DNA from: Pseudodonghicola flavimaris
GTDB taxonomy: Bacteria > Pseudomonadota > Alphaproteobacteria > Rhodobacterales > Rhodobacteraceae
Direction of reading: 5' to 3'
Assembly (NCBI RefSeq): GCF_030164425.1
Contig: NZ_JASNJD010000026.1
Span: 1-64,000, forward strand
DNA length: 64,000 nt
Made by a program: the position numbers and the translations under genes. The first letter of the stretch is position 1, and the number at the start of each line of letters is the position of its first letter. The notes beneath the pieces are model-generated. The model made no database searches and was not told where the DNA came from. It saw only the letters and a list, made by a program, of their open reading frames with translations. Positions 46,749 to 55,140 of the stretch are shown here, piece after piece.

Positions 46749-47423
46749 TCAGCCCTGCTGCACCCCGGACACCGTCGCCGGCGTACCGCCGAGCGCCACG
46801 ATGACCTGAGACACGCGCTGCCGCAAGGTTGTATTGGCCTCCGCGTCCTGCAGGATCTGCTGCAACCGGTCAAGCGCGGCCTCGGTCTGGCCTTCGGAGA
46901 CATCGATCAGGGCCAGTTGCTCCTCGGCCAGCAGCCGCAGCGCCCCGCCGGGACGGGCCAGCGCCTCGAACCGCTGACGGCGGTCCGACGCCTCCAACGT
47001 ATCGGCCTGCAGCACCAGCGCCTTGAAGCCGGCGATATCGCGGTAGATCGGTTCCAGATCGCCGTTGCGGGCGATTTCTTCCAGCGCGGCGACGGCAGCC
47101 TCGGTATCACCGGCCTCTGCCCGCGCAGCGGCGGTCAGGAAATCCAGCACGGCGCCGCCACCGGCGGATGTCGGGCTGATCCCGGCCAGCGCCTCGGCCC
47201 GGTCGGCCGGCGCATCGGCATCCATCGCCGCCAGCATCTGGTCGCCCAGAGCCTCCGCCGCGGCGGTTTGCTGTGCCTTGCGGTATTCGTTGTAGCTGGC
47301 GCCGCCCACCACGGCGACAATCACCACGATGGCGATCCAGCCATAGCGGCGCAGCAGCGCGAACAGACGGTCGCGGCGGACCTCGTCAGTGACCTCGTCG
47401 ATGAAACTGTCGGCGTCGCTCAT
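46749..47423 (-). CDS. YfgM-like tetratricopeptide membrane protein
   Basis: The 224-residue protein has one N-terminal helix (YGWIAIVVIVAVVGGASYNE, about residues 27-46) after a short cytoplasmic part. A periplasmic TPR-like domain follows (ADAPADRAEALAGISPTSAG; FKALVLQADTLEASDRRQRF; LRLLAEEQLALIDVSEGQTE). This is the layout of YfgM, which associates with SecYEG and hands secreted proteins to periplasmic chaperones. The ATG at 47423 (MSDADSFIDEVTDEVRR) is preferred over an upstream start. It is the first gene of yfgM-bamB-der. Confidence 0.88.
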   Translation of the reverse strand: MSDADSFIDEVTDEVRRDRLFALLRRYGWIAIVVIVAVVGGASYNEYRKAQQTAAAEALGDQMLAAMDADAPADRAEALAGISPTSAGGGAVLDFLTAAARAEAGDTEAAVAALEEIARNGDLEPIYRDIAGFKALVLQADTLEASDRRQRFEALARPGGALRLLAEEQLALIDVSEGQTEAALDRLQQILQDAEANTTLRQRVSQVIVALGGTPATVSGVQQG

Positions 47424-47731
47424 CCTTCGCCCCCGCCCTTCCTGCCATGGCACCCGCCGGACCTGTGCCCGCGACGCTGCCGCTTGAACTCTCCCCACGC
47501 TGCCCGGGCAGCGGCGGAATTTCCTCCTCTTACCCCCGATCCCGCGCCAAGCCAAGGGCTCCGGCCGGGGCAAAATTCCCCCGGCGGAGACCTGCGCGAC
47601 ACGGTTGAACAAAAATCAAGGATGATTGACTGTCCAAGCTGGACAGATGTTATGGAAATGCCGAAACCTCTGCTATCCCCTTCGCTTTCGCGGCCCCGGC
47701 CCGACACTTTCAAGAGATTTTCGAGTTTTTC
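47424..47731. other. 308-bp divergent promoter region between yfgM and the RND operon
   Basis: No gene is visible. The right part contains a promoter with an embedded palindrome (47626-47655) for the RND genes. The central part is GC-rich with GGGGCAAAATTCCCCC near 47570, a short palindrome that could be a weak terminator or a relic of the intergenic repeat family. The yfgM promoter was not resolved. Confidence 0.5.
47626..47655 (+). promoter_or_regulatory. RND operon promoter with embedded palindromic operator
   Basis: TTGACT (47626-47631) is a good -35 element and TTATGG (47650-47655) a possible -10 at 18 bp. The spacer is occupied by CTGTCCA-AGC-TGGACAG (47630-47646), a perfect 7-bp inverted repeat. 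A repressor bound there would block RNA polymerase, as TetR/AcrR-type repressors do at efflux operons. No TetR gene is in the window. Confidence 0.6.
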
Positions 47732-48988
47732 ATGCGACCGATCCCGTTTCTGACCGCGCTGCTGGTGACCGCCACCCTGTTCCTGCTGGTCTTCAAGCGC
47801 GACGCGCTTCTGGCCTTCGCCCGCGACACCGCGCCCACGGCATCCGAAGCGACGGCCGAGACCGCCCCAACGGAAGCAGCGCCCCAAGCCGTCGCGGCGG
47901 GGGAGGAGGAACGCAAGGCGATGCGGGTCGTGGTGCTGCGCTCCGTCGCCCGCACCATCGACAGCGCCGTCGTGCTGCGCGGCGAGACCCGCGCCGCCCG
48001 CCAGGTCGAGGTGCAGGCCGAAATCACCGGCGCGGTGTTCTCCGAACCCCGCCGCAAAGGCACCTTCGTCGCCGCCGGCGACGTCCTGTGCAAGCTGGAC
48101 CCCGGCACCCGCCAGGCGACGCTGGCGCAGGCCCGCGCCGCGCTGGCCGAGGCGCGCGCCTATGTCCCCGAGGCGCAGGCCCGGCAGGAGGAGGCGCACG
48201 CCGTCCTCGATGAGGCGCAGATCAACTACACCGCCGCCGAAAAGCTTAGCCAGGGCGGCTTCACCGCCCAGACCACGCTGCTGGCACGCGCCGCCGCCGT
48301 CCGCTCCGCCGAGGCCGCCATCGCCTCGGCCGAGGCCGGGGTGGAGGCCGCCCAGGCCGGGATCGAGGCGGCGCAATCCGCCGTCGCCGCCGCCGAGCGC
48401 GAGATCACCCAGCTGACGATCACCGCGCCCTTCGCCGGGCTTCTGGAATCCGACGCCGCCGAACTCGGCAGCCTGATGCAGCCCGGCAGCCCCTGCGCCC
48501 AGGTCATCCAGCTCGATCCCATCAAGGTGGTCGGCTATGTGCCCGAAACCGAGGTCGCCCGCGTGACCCTCAGTGCCCCGGCGCAGGCGGTGCTGGCCAC
48601 CGGCGAGGAGATCCGCGGCGCGGTCAGCTTTCTCAGCCGATCTGCGGATCAGACCACCCGTACCTTCGAGGTGGAAATCACCGTGCCCAACCCCGACCTG
48701 AGTATCCGCGACGGTCAGACCGCCAGCATCGCCATCGCCGCCGAGGGGGCGACTGCCCACAAGCTGCCGCAGTCGGCACTGACCCTGAACAACGAAGGAC
48801 GGCTGGGTGTGCGGGTGGTGGAGCCCGACAATCTGGTCGGCTTCCGCCCGGTCGAGGTGCTGCGCGACGAGGCCGACGGCGTCTGGGTCGGCGGCCTGGG
48901 CGAACGCGCCGATGTGATCGTCGTCGGACAGGATTTCGTCACCGCCGGCGTCGCCGTGATCCCGAGCTATCGCGAGGTCTCGCAATGA
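47732..48988 (+). CDS. RND efflux pump periplasmic adaptor (MFP)
   Basis: The 418-residue adaptor has an N-terminal membrane anchor (PFLTALLVTATLFLLVF). It then has the biotinyl-lipoyl halves (RQVEVQAEITGAVFSEPRRK and QLTITAPFAGLLESDAAELG) around a long alanine-rich coiled-coil hairpin (about residues 130-225), a beta-barrel, and a C-terminal membrane-proximal domain. It bridges the inner-membrane pump to an outer-membrane channel not found in this window. Its stop overlaps the permease start as ATGA. Confidence 0.92.
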   Translation: MRPIPFLTALLVTATLFLLVFKRDALLAFARDTAPTASEATAETAPTEAAPQAVAAGEEERKAMRVVVLRSVARTIDSAVVLRGETRAARQVEVQAEITGAVFSEPRRKGTFVAAGDVLCKLDPGTRQATLAQARAALAEARAYVPEAQARQEEAHAVLDEAQINYTAAEKLSQGGFTAQTTLLARAAAVRSAEAAIASAEAGVEAAQAGIEAAQSAVAAAEREITQLTITAPFAGLLESDAAELGSLMQPGSPCAQVIQLDPIKVVGYVPETEVARVTLSAPAQAVLATGEEIRGAVSFLSRSADQTTRTFEVEITVPNPDLSIRDGQTASIAIAAEGATAHKLPQSALTLNNEGRLGVRVVEPDNLVGFRPVEVLRDEADGVWVGGLGERADVIVVGQDFVTAGVAVIPSYREVSQ

Positions 48989-51900
48989 CCAGGCTGGTCG
49001 ACTGGGCCGCCGCCCGGGCCCGGATGGTCCTGGCCTTCATCGCGATCTCGCTTCTGGTCGGCGGCTATGCCTATGTCTCGCTGCCCAAGGAGGGCGAGCC
49101 CGATATCGAGATCCCGGCGCTCTTCGTCTGGGTGCAATTCCCCGGCATCTCGGCCGAGGATGCCGAAAAACTGCTGGTCAAGCCGATGGAGACCGAGCTG
49201 GCCGATATCGACGGGCTCGACAAGATGAGCGCTACCGCCGCCGAAGGCTATGCCGGGGTGGCGCTGGAGTTCGAATTCGGCTGGGACAAGACCGCCACCA
49301 CCGCCGATGTGCGCGACGCGATGAATGCCGCTCAGGCGGAATTTCCCGAAGGGGCGGAGCAATATACCATCGCCGAGTTCAACTTCTCGGAATTTCCCAT
49401 CGTCATCGTCAACCTGACCGGCGCGGTGCCGGAGCGCACCATGGCGCGGGTCGCCAAGCAGTTGCAGGACGATCTGGAATCGCTGGACGCGGTGCTGGAG
49501 GCCGGGATCGCCGGCAACCGCGACGAGCTGCTGGAAGTCGTCATCGACCCGCTGCGGCTGGAATCCTACAACGTCACCGCCGCCGAGCTGGTCAATGTGG
49601 TGCAGAACAACAACCAGCTGATCGCCGCCGGTGAGGTCGAAACCGATCAAGGCACATTTTCGGTCAAGATCCCCTCCTCCTTCGACAGCCCGCAGGACGT
49701 CTACAACCTGCCGGTCAAGACCAACGGCGACCGGGTGGTGACGCTGGGCGAGCTGGCGCAGATCAACTACACCTTCGAGGATCGCGTCGGCACCGCCCGT
49801 TTCAACGGTGAAAACACCGTCGCACTGCAGGTGGTCAAGCGGCGCGGGTACAACCTGATCGACACCGTCGACCAGGTGAAGGAAACGCTGGAGAAGGCGC
49901 GCGCCAAATGGCCGCCCGAACTGCAGGCGGCGATCCAGGTCGGCACCTCGAACGACCAGAGCCGTGTCGTCGGTTCCATGGTCAACCAGCTCGAAGGCTC
50001 GGTGCTGACCGCCATCGCGCTGGTGATGATCGTGGTTCTGGCCTCGCTCGGCAGCCGGGCGGCGCTGCTGGTGGGCTTCGCGATCCCCACCTCCTTCCTG
50101 CTCTGCTTTGCGCTGCTGGCGGCGATGGACGTGGCGATTTCCAATATCGTGATGTTCGGCCTGATCCTGGCGGTGGGCATGCTGGTCGACGGCGCCATCG
50201 TGGTGGTGGAATACGCCGACAAGCGGATCTCCGAGGGCTCCGGCCCGATGCATGCCTATGTCGAGGCGGCGCAACGGATGTTCTGGCCGATCATCAGCTC
50301 CACCGCGACGACGCTCTGCGCTTTCCTGCCGATGCTGTTCTGGCCCGGGGTGCCCGGCGAATTCATGGGCATGCTGCCGGTGACGCTGATCTTCGTGCTC
50401 TCCGCCTCGCTGGTGGTGGCGCTGGTCTACCTGCCGGTGATGGGGGGCGTTACCGGGCGGATGTCGCGCGGCTTCAGCCATATCTCTGACGCGCTTCGGG
50501 CGCGGACGCCCTGGGTGCTGCGCGCGATCCTGGTGCCCATCGCGCTCTATGCGATGTTCGCGGCGGCAATGCAGGTGCTGAACCCGCATTACCTGATCCC
50601 CGCGGCGGTGCCGATCTCTGCGGTCACCGGCTCGCTGCTGGGCGGGATCCTGTTCCTGCTGGCCGGCGTCGCCGGCTCCATCACCCTCAGCGCCGCCCGG
50701 ATCGAACGCGCCCCGCGCCCGGTCGGGGCCGATCGGCGCTATTCCGTCTTCGGCTGGGTGATCTATCTGATCGCCGGCAACCCGGTGATGCCGCTGGTGG
50801 CGGTGGCCGCGGTCTTTGCCGGGGTCTTCTATGTCACCGCCATCCTGTTCCCGGCCAATTCCCGGGGGGTGGAGTTCTTCGTCGAATCCGAACCCGAACA
50901 GGCCACCGTCTATGTCCGTGCCCGCGGCAATATCTCTCTGGCGGAAACCGACGCGATGGTGCGTCAGGCCGAACAGGTGGTGCAGGCGCATCCGGCGGTG
51001 ATCAACGTCTTCTCCTTCGCCGGCGACGGCGGGCTGAACCAGAACACCGGCGGCGCCCAGTTGCCGGCCGATACTGTCGGCCAGATCCAGTTCGAGATCA
51101 TTCCCTGGGAAGACCGTCCGCGTGCCCTGCAACCCTGGCTGGGCGGCCGTCTGGAGCGGGAGATGACGGTTCCCGAATATGACGGCGATTTCGTTCTGGA
51201 CCAGCTCAGCGCCGAACTGGCCAAGCTGCCCGGCTTCGAGACCGAGGTGGTGCCGCTGGGCCGTGGCCCGGCCTCTGCCAAGCCGATCCACCTGCGGCTG
51301 AAGGGCGACAACTGGGACGAGCTGACCGCGGCGACCGAATACGCCCGCCAGCGGTTCGACGACACCGCCGGGCTGATCAAGACCGAGGATACCCTGCCCC
51401 TGCCCGGCATCGACTGGCAGGTCGACGTCGACGTGGAGAAGGCCGGCCGCTTCGGTGCCGACGTCGCCACCGTGGGCGCCATGGTGCAGCTGGTCACCCG
51501 CGGCATCCTGCTGGACACCATGCGGGTCGACAGTTCCGACGACGAGATCGAGATCCGCGTGCGCCTGCCGCGCCGGGACCGGGTGCTGAGCACGCTGGAC
51601 ACGCTGAAGCTGCGCACCGCCGACGGGCTGGTGCCGCTGTCCAACTTCGTCACCCGTGAACCGGTGGCCAAGCTCGCCACAATCAGCCGGGTCGATCAGC
51701 AGCGCTATTTCGACGTCAAGGCCGATGTTCAGTCCGGGCTCTACAAGATGGTCGGGCCGGCTCCGGACGGCAGCAGCGACGAGGTCACCCTGGCCACCCT
51801 GCACCAGCTGGGCGGCGGCCTGTCGACCGGCGGCGCGGTGATCGAGGCAGCGGACGGCAGCCGCTATGAACTGGTGCAGCTGGGCGCGGCGGCGGATGTC

Positions 51901-52797
51901 ACGGCGCTGGAACAGGCGGTGGCGGCGGGGGCGCACTTCGCCCCGATCAATGTCAACGAACGGATCGCCATGCTGACCGACTGGCTGGACACCGCCCCCT
52001 TCCCCGCCAGCGTCAGCTGGGAATGGACCGGCGATCAGGAGGACCAGTCGGAAAGCCAGGACTTCCTGATGAAGGCGTTCCTGGCGGCGCTGGGGCTGAT
52101 GTTCGTGATCCTGCTGGCGCAGTTCAACAGCTTCTACAACTCGGTCCTGGTGCTGCTGGCGGTGATCCTGTCGACCACCGGCGTGCTGATCGGCATGATG
52201 GTGATGCAGCAGCCCTTCTCGATCATCATGACCGGCACCGGCATCGTGGCGCTGGCCGGGATCGTCGTGAACAACAATATCGTGCTGATCGACACCTATC
52301 AGGAATTCAGCCAGTACATGCCCCGGATCGAAGCCATCGTCCGCACCGCCGAGGCGCGGATCCGCCCGGTGCTGCTGACCACGATCACCACCATGGCGGG
52401 GCTGACGCCGATGATGTTCGGCCTCAGCCTCGATTTCATCGGCGGCGGCTATTCGATCGACAGCCCCACCGCGCTTTGGTGGAAGCAGCTGGCCACCGCC
52501 GTGGTCTTCGGTCTCGGCATCGCAACCGTGCTGACCCTGATCGTGACCCCGTCGCTGCTGGCGATCCGGGTCTGGATCGGCAGCTATCTGGGCTGGGGGC
52601 TGCAGCTGCTGGCGCGGCTGGGCGCCGGTCGCGGCAGCCGGATCGCCCGGGACATGCAGCTGCACCGCGCGGTCCGGCGGCTGAAATCGACCGAGATCAT
52701 CTGGGATCAGGACGCAGACACCCCGCCCGAGAGCGCGGAGAGCGATCCCCCGGTGACGGCCCCGTCCGCTCCTCCGACCGCCAGCGCGGCCAGCTGA
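48985..52797 (+). CDS. RND-family efflux permease, enlarged
   Basis: The 1270-residue protein is a proton-driven efflux transporter of the AcrB/HAE group. It shows VWVQFPGISAEDAEKLLVKP, the helix-4 region LILAVGMLVDGAIVVVEYAD with the proton-relay Asp, and the second-half VVNNNIVLIDTYQEFSQYMP. The family usually has 1020-1060 residues. Here about 110 extra residues with two more predicted helices (about residues 510-570: VLRAILVPIALYAMFAAAM and LLGGILFLLAGVAGSITLS) separate helices 6 and 7, and the C-terminus has an acidic Pro/Ser tail. The substrate is unknown. Confidence 0.92.
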   Translation: MTRLVDWAAARARMVLAFIAISLLVGGYAYVSLPKEGEPDIEIPALFVWVQFPGISAEDAEKLLVKPMETELADIDGLDKMSATAAEGYAGVALEFEFGWDKTATTADVRDAMNAAQAEFPEGAEQYTIAEFNFSEFPIVIVNLTGAVPERTMARVAKQLQDDLESLDAVLEAGIAGNRDELLEVVIDPLRLESYNVTAAELVNVVQNNNQLIAAGEVETDQGTFSVKIPSSFDSPQDVYNLPVKTNGDRVVTLGELAQINYTFEDRVGTARFNGENTVALQVVKRRGYNLIDTVDQVKETLEKARAKWPPELQAAIQVGTSNDQSRVVGSMVNQLEGSVLTAIALVMIVVLASLGSRAALLVGFAIPTSFLLCFALLAAMDVAISNIVMFGLILAVGMLVDGAIVVVEYADKRISEGSGPMHAYVEAAQRMFWPIISSTATTLCAFLPMLFWPGVPGEFMGMLPVTLIFVLSASLVVALVYLPVMGGVTGRMSRGFSHISDALRARTPWVLRAILVPIALYAMFAAAMQVLNPHYLIPAAVPISAVTGSLLGGILFLLAGVAGSITLSAARIERAPRPVGADRRYSVFGWVIYLIAGNPVMPLVAVAAVFAGVFYVTAILFPANSRGVEFFVESEPEQATVYVRARGNISLAETDAMVRQAEQVVQAHPAVINVFSFAGDGGLNQNTGGAQLPADTVGQIQFEIIPWEDRPRALQPWLGGRLEREMTVPEYDGDFVLDQLSAELAKLPGFETEVVPLGRGPASAKPIHLRLKGDNWDELTAATEYARQRFDDTAGLIKTEDTLPLPGIDWQVDVDVEKAGRFGADVATVGAMVQLVTRGILLDTMRVDSSDDEIEIRVRLPRRDRVLSTLDTLKLRTADGLVPLSNFVTREPVAKLATISRVDQQRYFDVKADVQSGLYKMVGPAPDGSSDEVTLATLHQLGGGLSTGGAVIEAADGSRYELVQLGAAADVTALEQAVAAGAHFAPINVNERIAMLTDWLDTAPFPASVSWEWTGDQEDQSESQDFLMKAFLAALGLMFVILLAQFNSFYNSVLVLLAVILSTTGVLIGMMVMQQPFSIIMTGTGIVALAGIVVNNNIVLIDTYQEFSQYMPRIEAIVRTAEARIRPVLLTTITTMAGLTPMMFGLSLDFIGGGYSIDSPTALWWKQLATAVVFGLGIATVLTLIVTPSLLAIRVWIGSYLGWGLQLLARLGAGRGSRIARDMQLHRAVRRLKSTEIIWDQDADTPPESAESDPPVTAPSAPPTASAAS

Positions 52798-53083
52798 ACC
52801 GCCATCCGTGCCCCGGACCGCCCCGGTGGCCCGGGGACAACCACAGCCAGAATCCCCCATCGCGATTCGCCAGAACCGAATCGGTCGCCACCGCCGGCAA
52901 CCGCCGGATGCCCCCTTCCTGAGCATCTACCCCTGCAACCGGAGGGTTATCTTTCCCCAACCGGGAACAATGAGAAATCAACCTGCGGTATTGGTTCCGG
53001 GTATCCGCCAATATGTTGTTAATTTTTGCTAAAATTTTCCCGGTCTGCCACATCTGAAGACGGATCAACTGGGAGTATCTTTT

Positions 53084-53323
53084 ATGCGTAAACTCATCAT
53101 TGCCACCGCCTCCGTCCCCGCGCTCTTCGCCAGCACGTTGAGTGCTTCAGCCCAGACCTCGGCCGGCACCTTCGGTTCCTTCTGGGACTGGTGCTGGGGC
53201 GACAGCGGCTCGGGCTCCAGCTCGCAAGTGCCGGAAATCGACGCCTCGACCAGCCTGCTGGCCGTCGCCGCCATCGGCGCCGCCCTGATCCTGTCCTGGG
53301 AACTCAAGCGCCGCCGCGCCTGA
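53084..53323 (+). CDS. VPEID-CTERM sorting-domain precursor
   Basis: The 79-residue protein has a signal peptide (MRKLIIATASVPALFASTLS, cleavage near SAQ-TS), a short W/G/S-rich middle (TFGSFWDWCWGDSGSG) and a C-terminal sorting signal. The signal is VPEID at residues 49-53, a hydrophobic helix (LLAVAAIGAALILSW) and a basic end (ELKRRRA). This tripartite layout is the substrate type of exosortase E, encoded convergently 65 bp away. After both cleavages only about 25 residues would remain. The ATG follows GGGAG, with an AT-rich promoter region at 53005-53040. The role of the mature peptide is unknown. Confidence 0.88.
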   Translation: MRKLIIATASVPALFASTLSASAQTSAGTFGSFWDWCWGDSGSGSSSQVPEIDASTSLLAVAAIGAALILSWELKRRRA

Positions 53324-53388
53324 CCCCGGCGCCGACCGCCCGGACGGACCCGCAGAAGCCAGCCTGCCCGATACGATCGGCTCTCAGA

Positions 53389-54993
53389 TCAGATCAAAGA
53401 CCAGTCGCCGCTCAGCACCGCTGCAGCGGCGACTGTTGCATTTGCCACCGCGTGCGCGACGATGGCATCGGCCAGACGGTTCCGCCGCAGCATCACCAGC
53501 GCAAAGACGATCCCCGCCGCGCCGGCCTCGACGATCCGCCCGTGCAACAACGCGAAGGCCGCCGTCGACACCAGGATCGCCGCCAGCCGCATCGGCCAGC
53601 CACCGGTGTCGAGCCGCGCCAGCAGATAGCCGCGAAAGAAGGCCTCCTCGATCAGCGGCACCAGCAGCGAGGTGCCCAGCACCCGCACCGCCGCCCAGAT
53701 CAGCAGCGCCGCCGCCCCCAGCGTCTCCAGCCCGGCCAGCGGCTGCGCCCCGCGCTCTGCCAATGCCACCCAGGCCAACCCGACCAGCGCCCCGGCCGCC
53801 AGCGCCACCGGGTCGAGCCGCCAGTCCAGCCGCAGGAACGGTTTGCGAAACACCCAGAGCGCCGCGGCCATCATCGCCGCCTGCAGCGGGAATCCCAGCG
53901 CCGGGGCCTGCCAGAAGCTGTTCACCACCAGCCCGGAGCACATGAAGATGATGAAGGGCACGATGCTAGCCACCGTCCAGTCCTGCGTCAGCGGCAGCGG
54001 CGCGGCGGTCTGCGGCGCCTCGGTCGCCACCTCCGGTGCGGCGCCGCCACTGCCGCGCTGCAGCCAGCGCAGGTTCTGCACCACCGCCAGCACCGCCAGC
54101 GCCAGCAGGGTGAAGAACAGCCAGCCGGCGAAGCTGTGGAACCCGTTGACCGCCAGTTCCGGCGAGACATAGGTGCCCAGCAGGATCAGCACCGCGATCC
54201 GCACGCCGTTGAACACCCAGCTGGCCAGCAACGCCAGCGGCAAGACGATCAGCCAATAGCGCCCCGGCCGCAGCATCCCGCGCATCAGCAGCGCGTAGAG
54301 CACCATGAAGCCGAAGATCAGCGCGAAGCCCTCGATCCCCGAACAGGCGGCGGACACCTCGACCTGAAAGGTCTCGGTGCCGATGGTCGGCGGCCCCAGA
54401 TGCAGAAACACCTGCTGTCCGGCCAGCGACAGCATCACCGCCACCGCATAGAAGGTGGAAATCTGCAGCCGCTCGATGCTCCAGGCGGTGCCCAGGACCT
54501 CGGCCAGATCGGGGATCAGCCCGGCCAGCGCCGCCAGCAGCACCAGCCCGGCGCCGCCCTGACGCAGCCACGCCCGCCAGGCCCCGGCCTGCATCAACCA
54601 CAGCAGCCCGCCCAGAGCCGCCACCGCGGTGCCGAAGATCAGCAGCACCAGGAAGCCGGCGAAATCGCCGCGCCGGACCTGCGCGTCCGAGATCAGCCAG
54701 GGCAGGAAGATCAGCACCAGCCCGGCCAGATGCACCCCGATCCACAGACGGCGCCCCGGCAGCCGCGCCGCCAGATCGCCGAGCGCCCGGCGCAGCCCGG
54801 GCCGCAGCGCCAGCAGCAGCGTCATGGCCGCCACCGCGGACAGCCCCCTGAGCGCCCCGCCGCGCAGCGCCCGGCAGGCCAGCTCCACGCCGGTCTGCCG
54901 GCATTCGAAAGAGGTGAAAACCTGGAACACCAGGATGACCGCCACAAATTCGGCCATCACGATCCCCAGCGCCAATCCAACACGCCTGCCCAT
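53389..54993 (-). CDS. xrtE: Exosortase E / CPBP protease fusion (VPEID-CTERM system)
   Basis: The 534-residue inner-membrane protein joins two enzymes. The exosortase part (about residues 1-310) has the catalytic triad: Cys217 in AACSGIEGFALIFGF, Arg265 in FNGVRIAVLILLG and His286 in NGFHSFAGWLFFTL. The C-terminal CPBP (CAAX/Abi) protease part (about 345-534) has EEAFFRGYLLARLD (Glu449, Glu450, Arg454), FALLHGRIVEAG and HAVANATVAAA. Exosortases cut and probably transfer proteins with a CTERM signal. This fusion is the form known as XrtE. Its substrate gene is the adjacent VPEID-CTERM gene. Confidence 0.92.
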   Translation of the reverse strand: MGRRVGLALGIVMAEFVAVILVFQVFTSFECRQTGVELACRALRGGALRGLSAVAAMTLLLALRPGLRRALGDLAARLPGRRLWIGVHLAGLVLIFLPWLISDAQVRRGDFAGFLVLLIFGTAVAALGGLLWLMQAGAWRAWLRQGGAGLVLLAALAGLIPDLAEVLGTAWSIERLQISTFYAVAVMLSLAGQQVFLHLGPPTIGTETFQVEVSAACSGIEGFALIFGFMVLYALLMRGMLRPGRYWLIVLPLALLASWVFNGVRIAVLILLGTYVSPELAVNGFHSFAGWLFFTLLALAVLAVVQNLRWLQRGSGGAAPEVATEAPQTAAPLPLTQDWTVASIVPFIIFMCSGLVVNSFWQAPALGFPLQAAMMAAALWVFRKPFLRLDWRLDPVALAAGALVGLAWVALAERGAQPLAGLETLGAAALLIWAAVRVLGTSLLVPLIEEAFFRGYLLARLDTGGWPMRLAAILVSTAAFALLHGRIVEAGAAGIVFALVMLRRNRLADAIVAHAVANATVAAAAVLSGDWSLI

Positions 54994-55140
54994 TTACGCT
55001 CCTGTCACCGGCACCCGACGCCCGCAGGCGTCCCCGGGCCCGACCCTACGGACAATCGGGACGGCATCATGGCAAAAATCGGAAGTTATCTGGGTTCGCC
55101 CCCGCCGCAGACCCCGATCGGCGCGGCGGGGGCGGAAAGC

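Noticed and set aside
48967-52926. A 1319-codon open frame on the minus strand across the RND operon
   Set aside because: It is the antisense shadow of the permease in high-GC DNA. Its translation is rich in His, Gln, Arg and Gly with no domain, while the plus strand encodes a clear RND protein.
53084-53323. Small Trp/Gly-rich protein considered as a bacteriocin
   Set aside because: It has a Sec-type signal peptide and a VPEID-CTERM sorting tail rather than a bacteriocin leader, and no immunity or maturation genes are adjacent.
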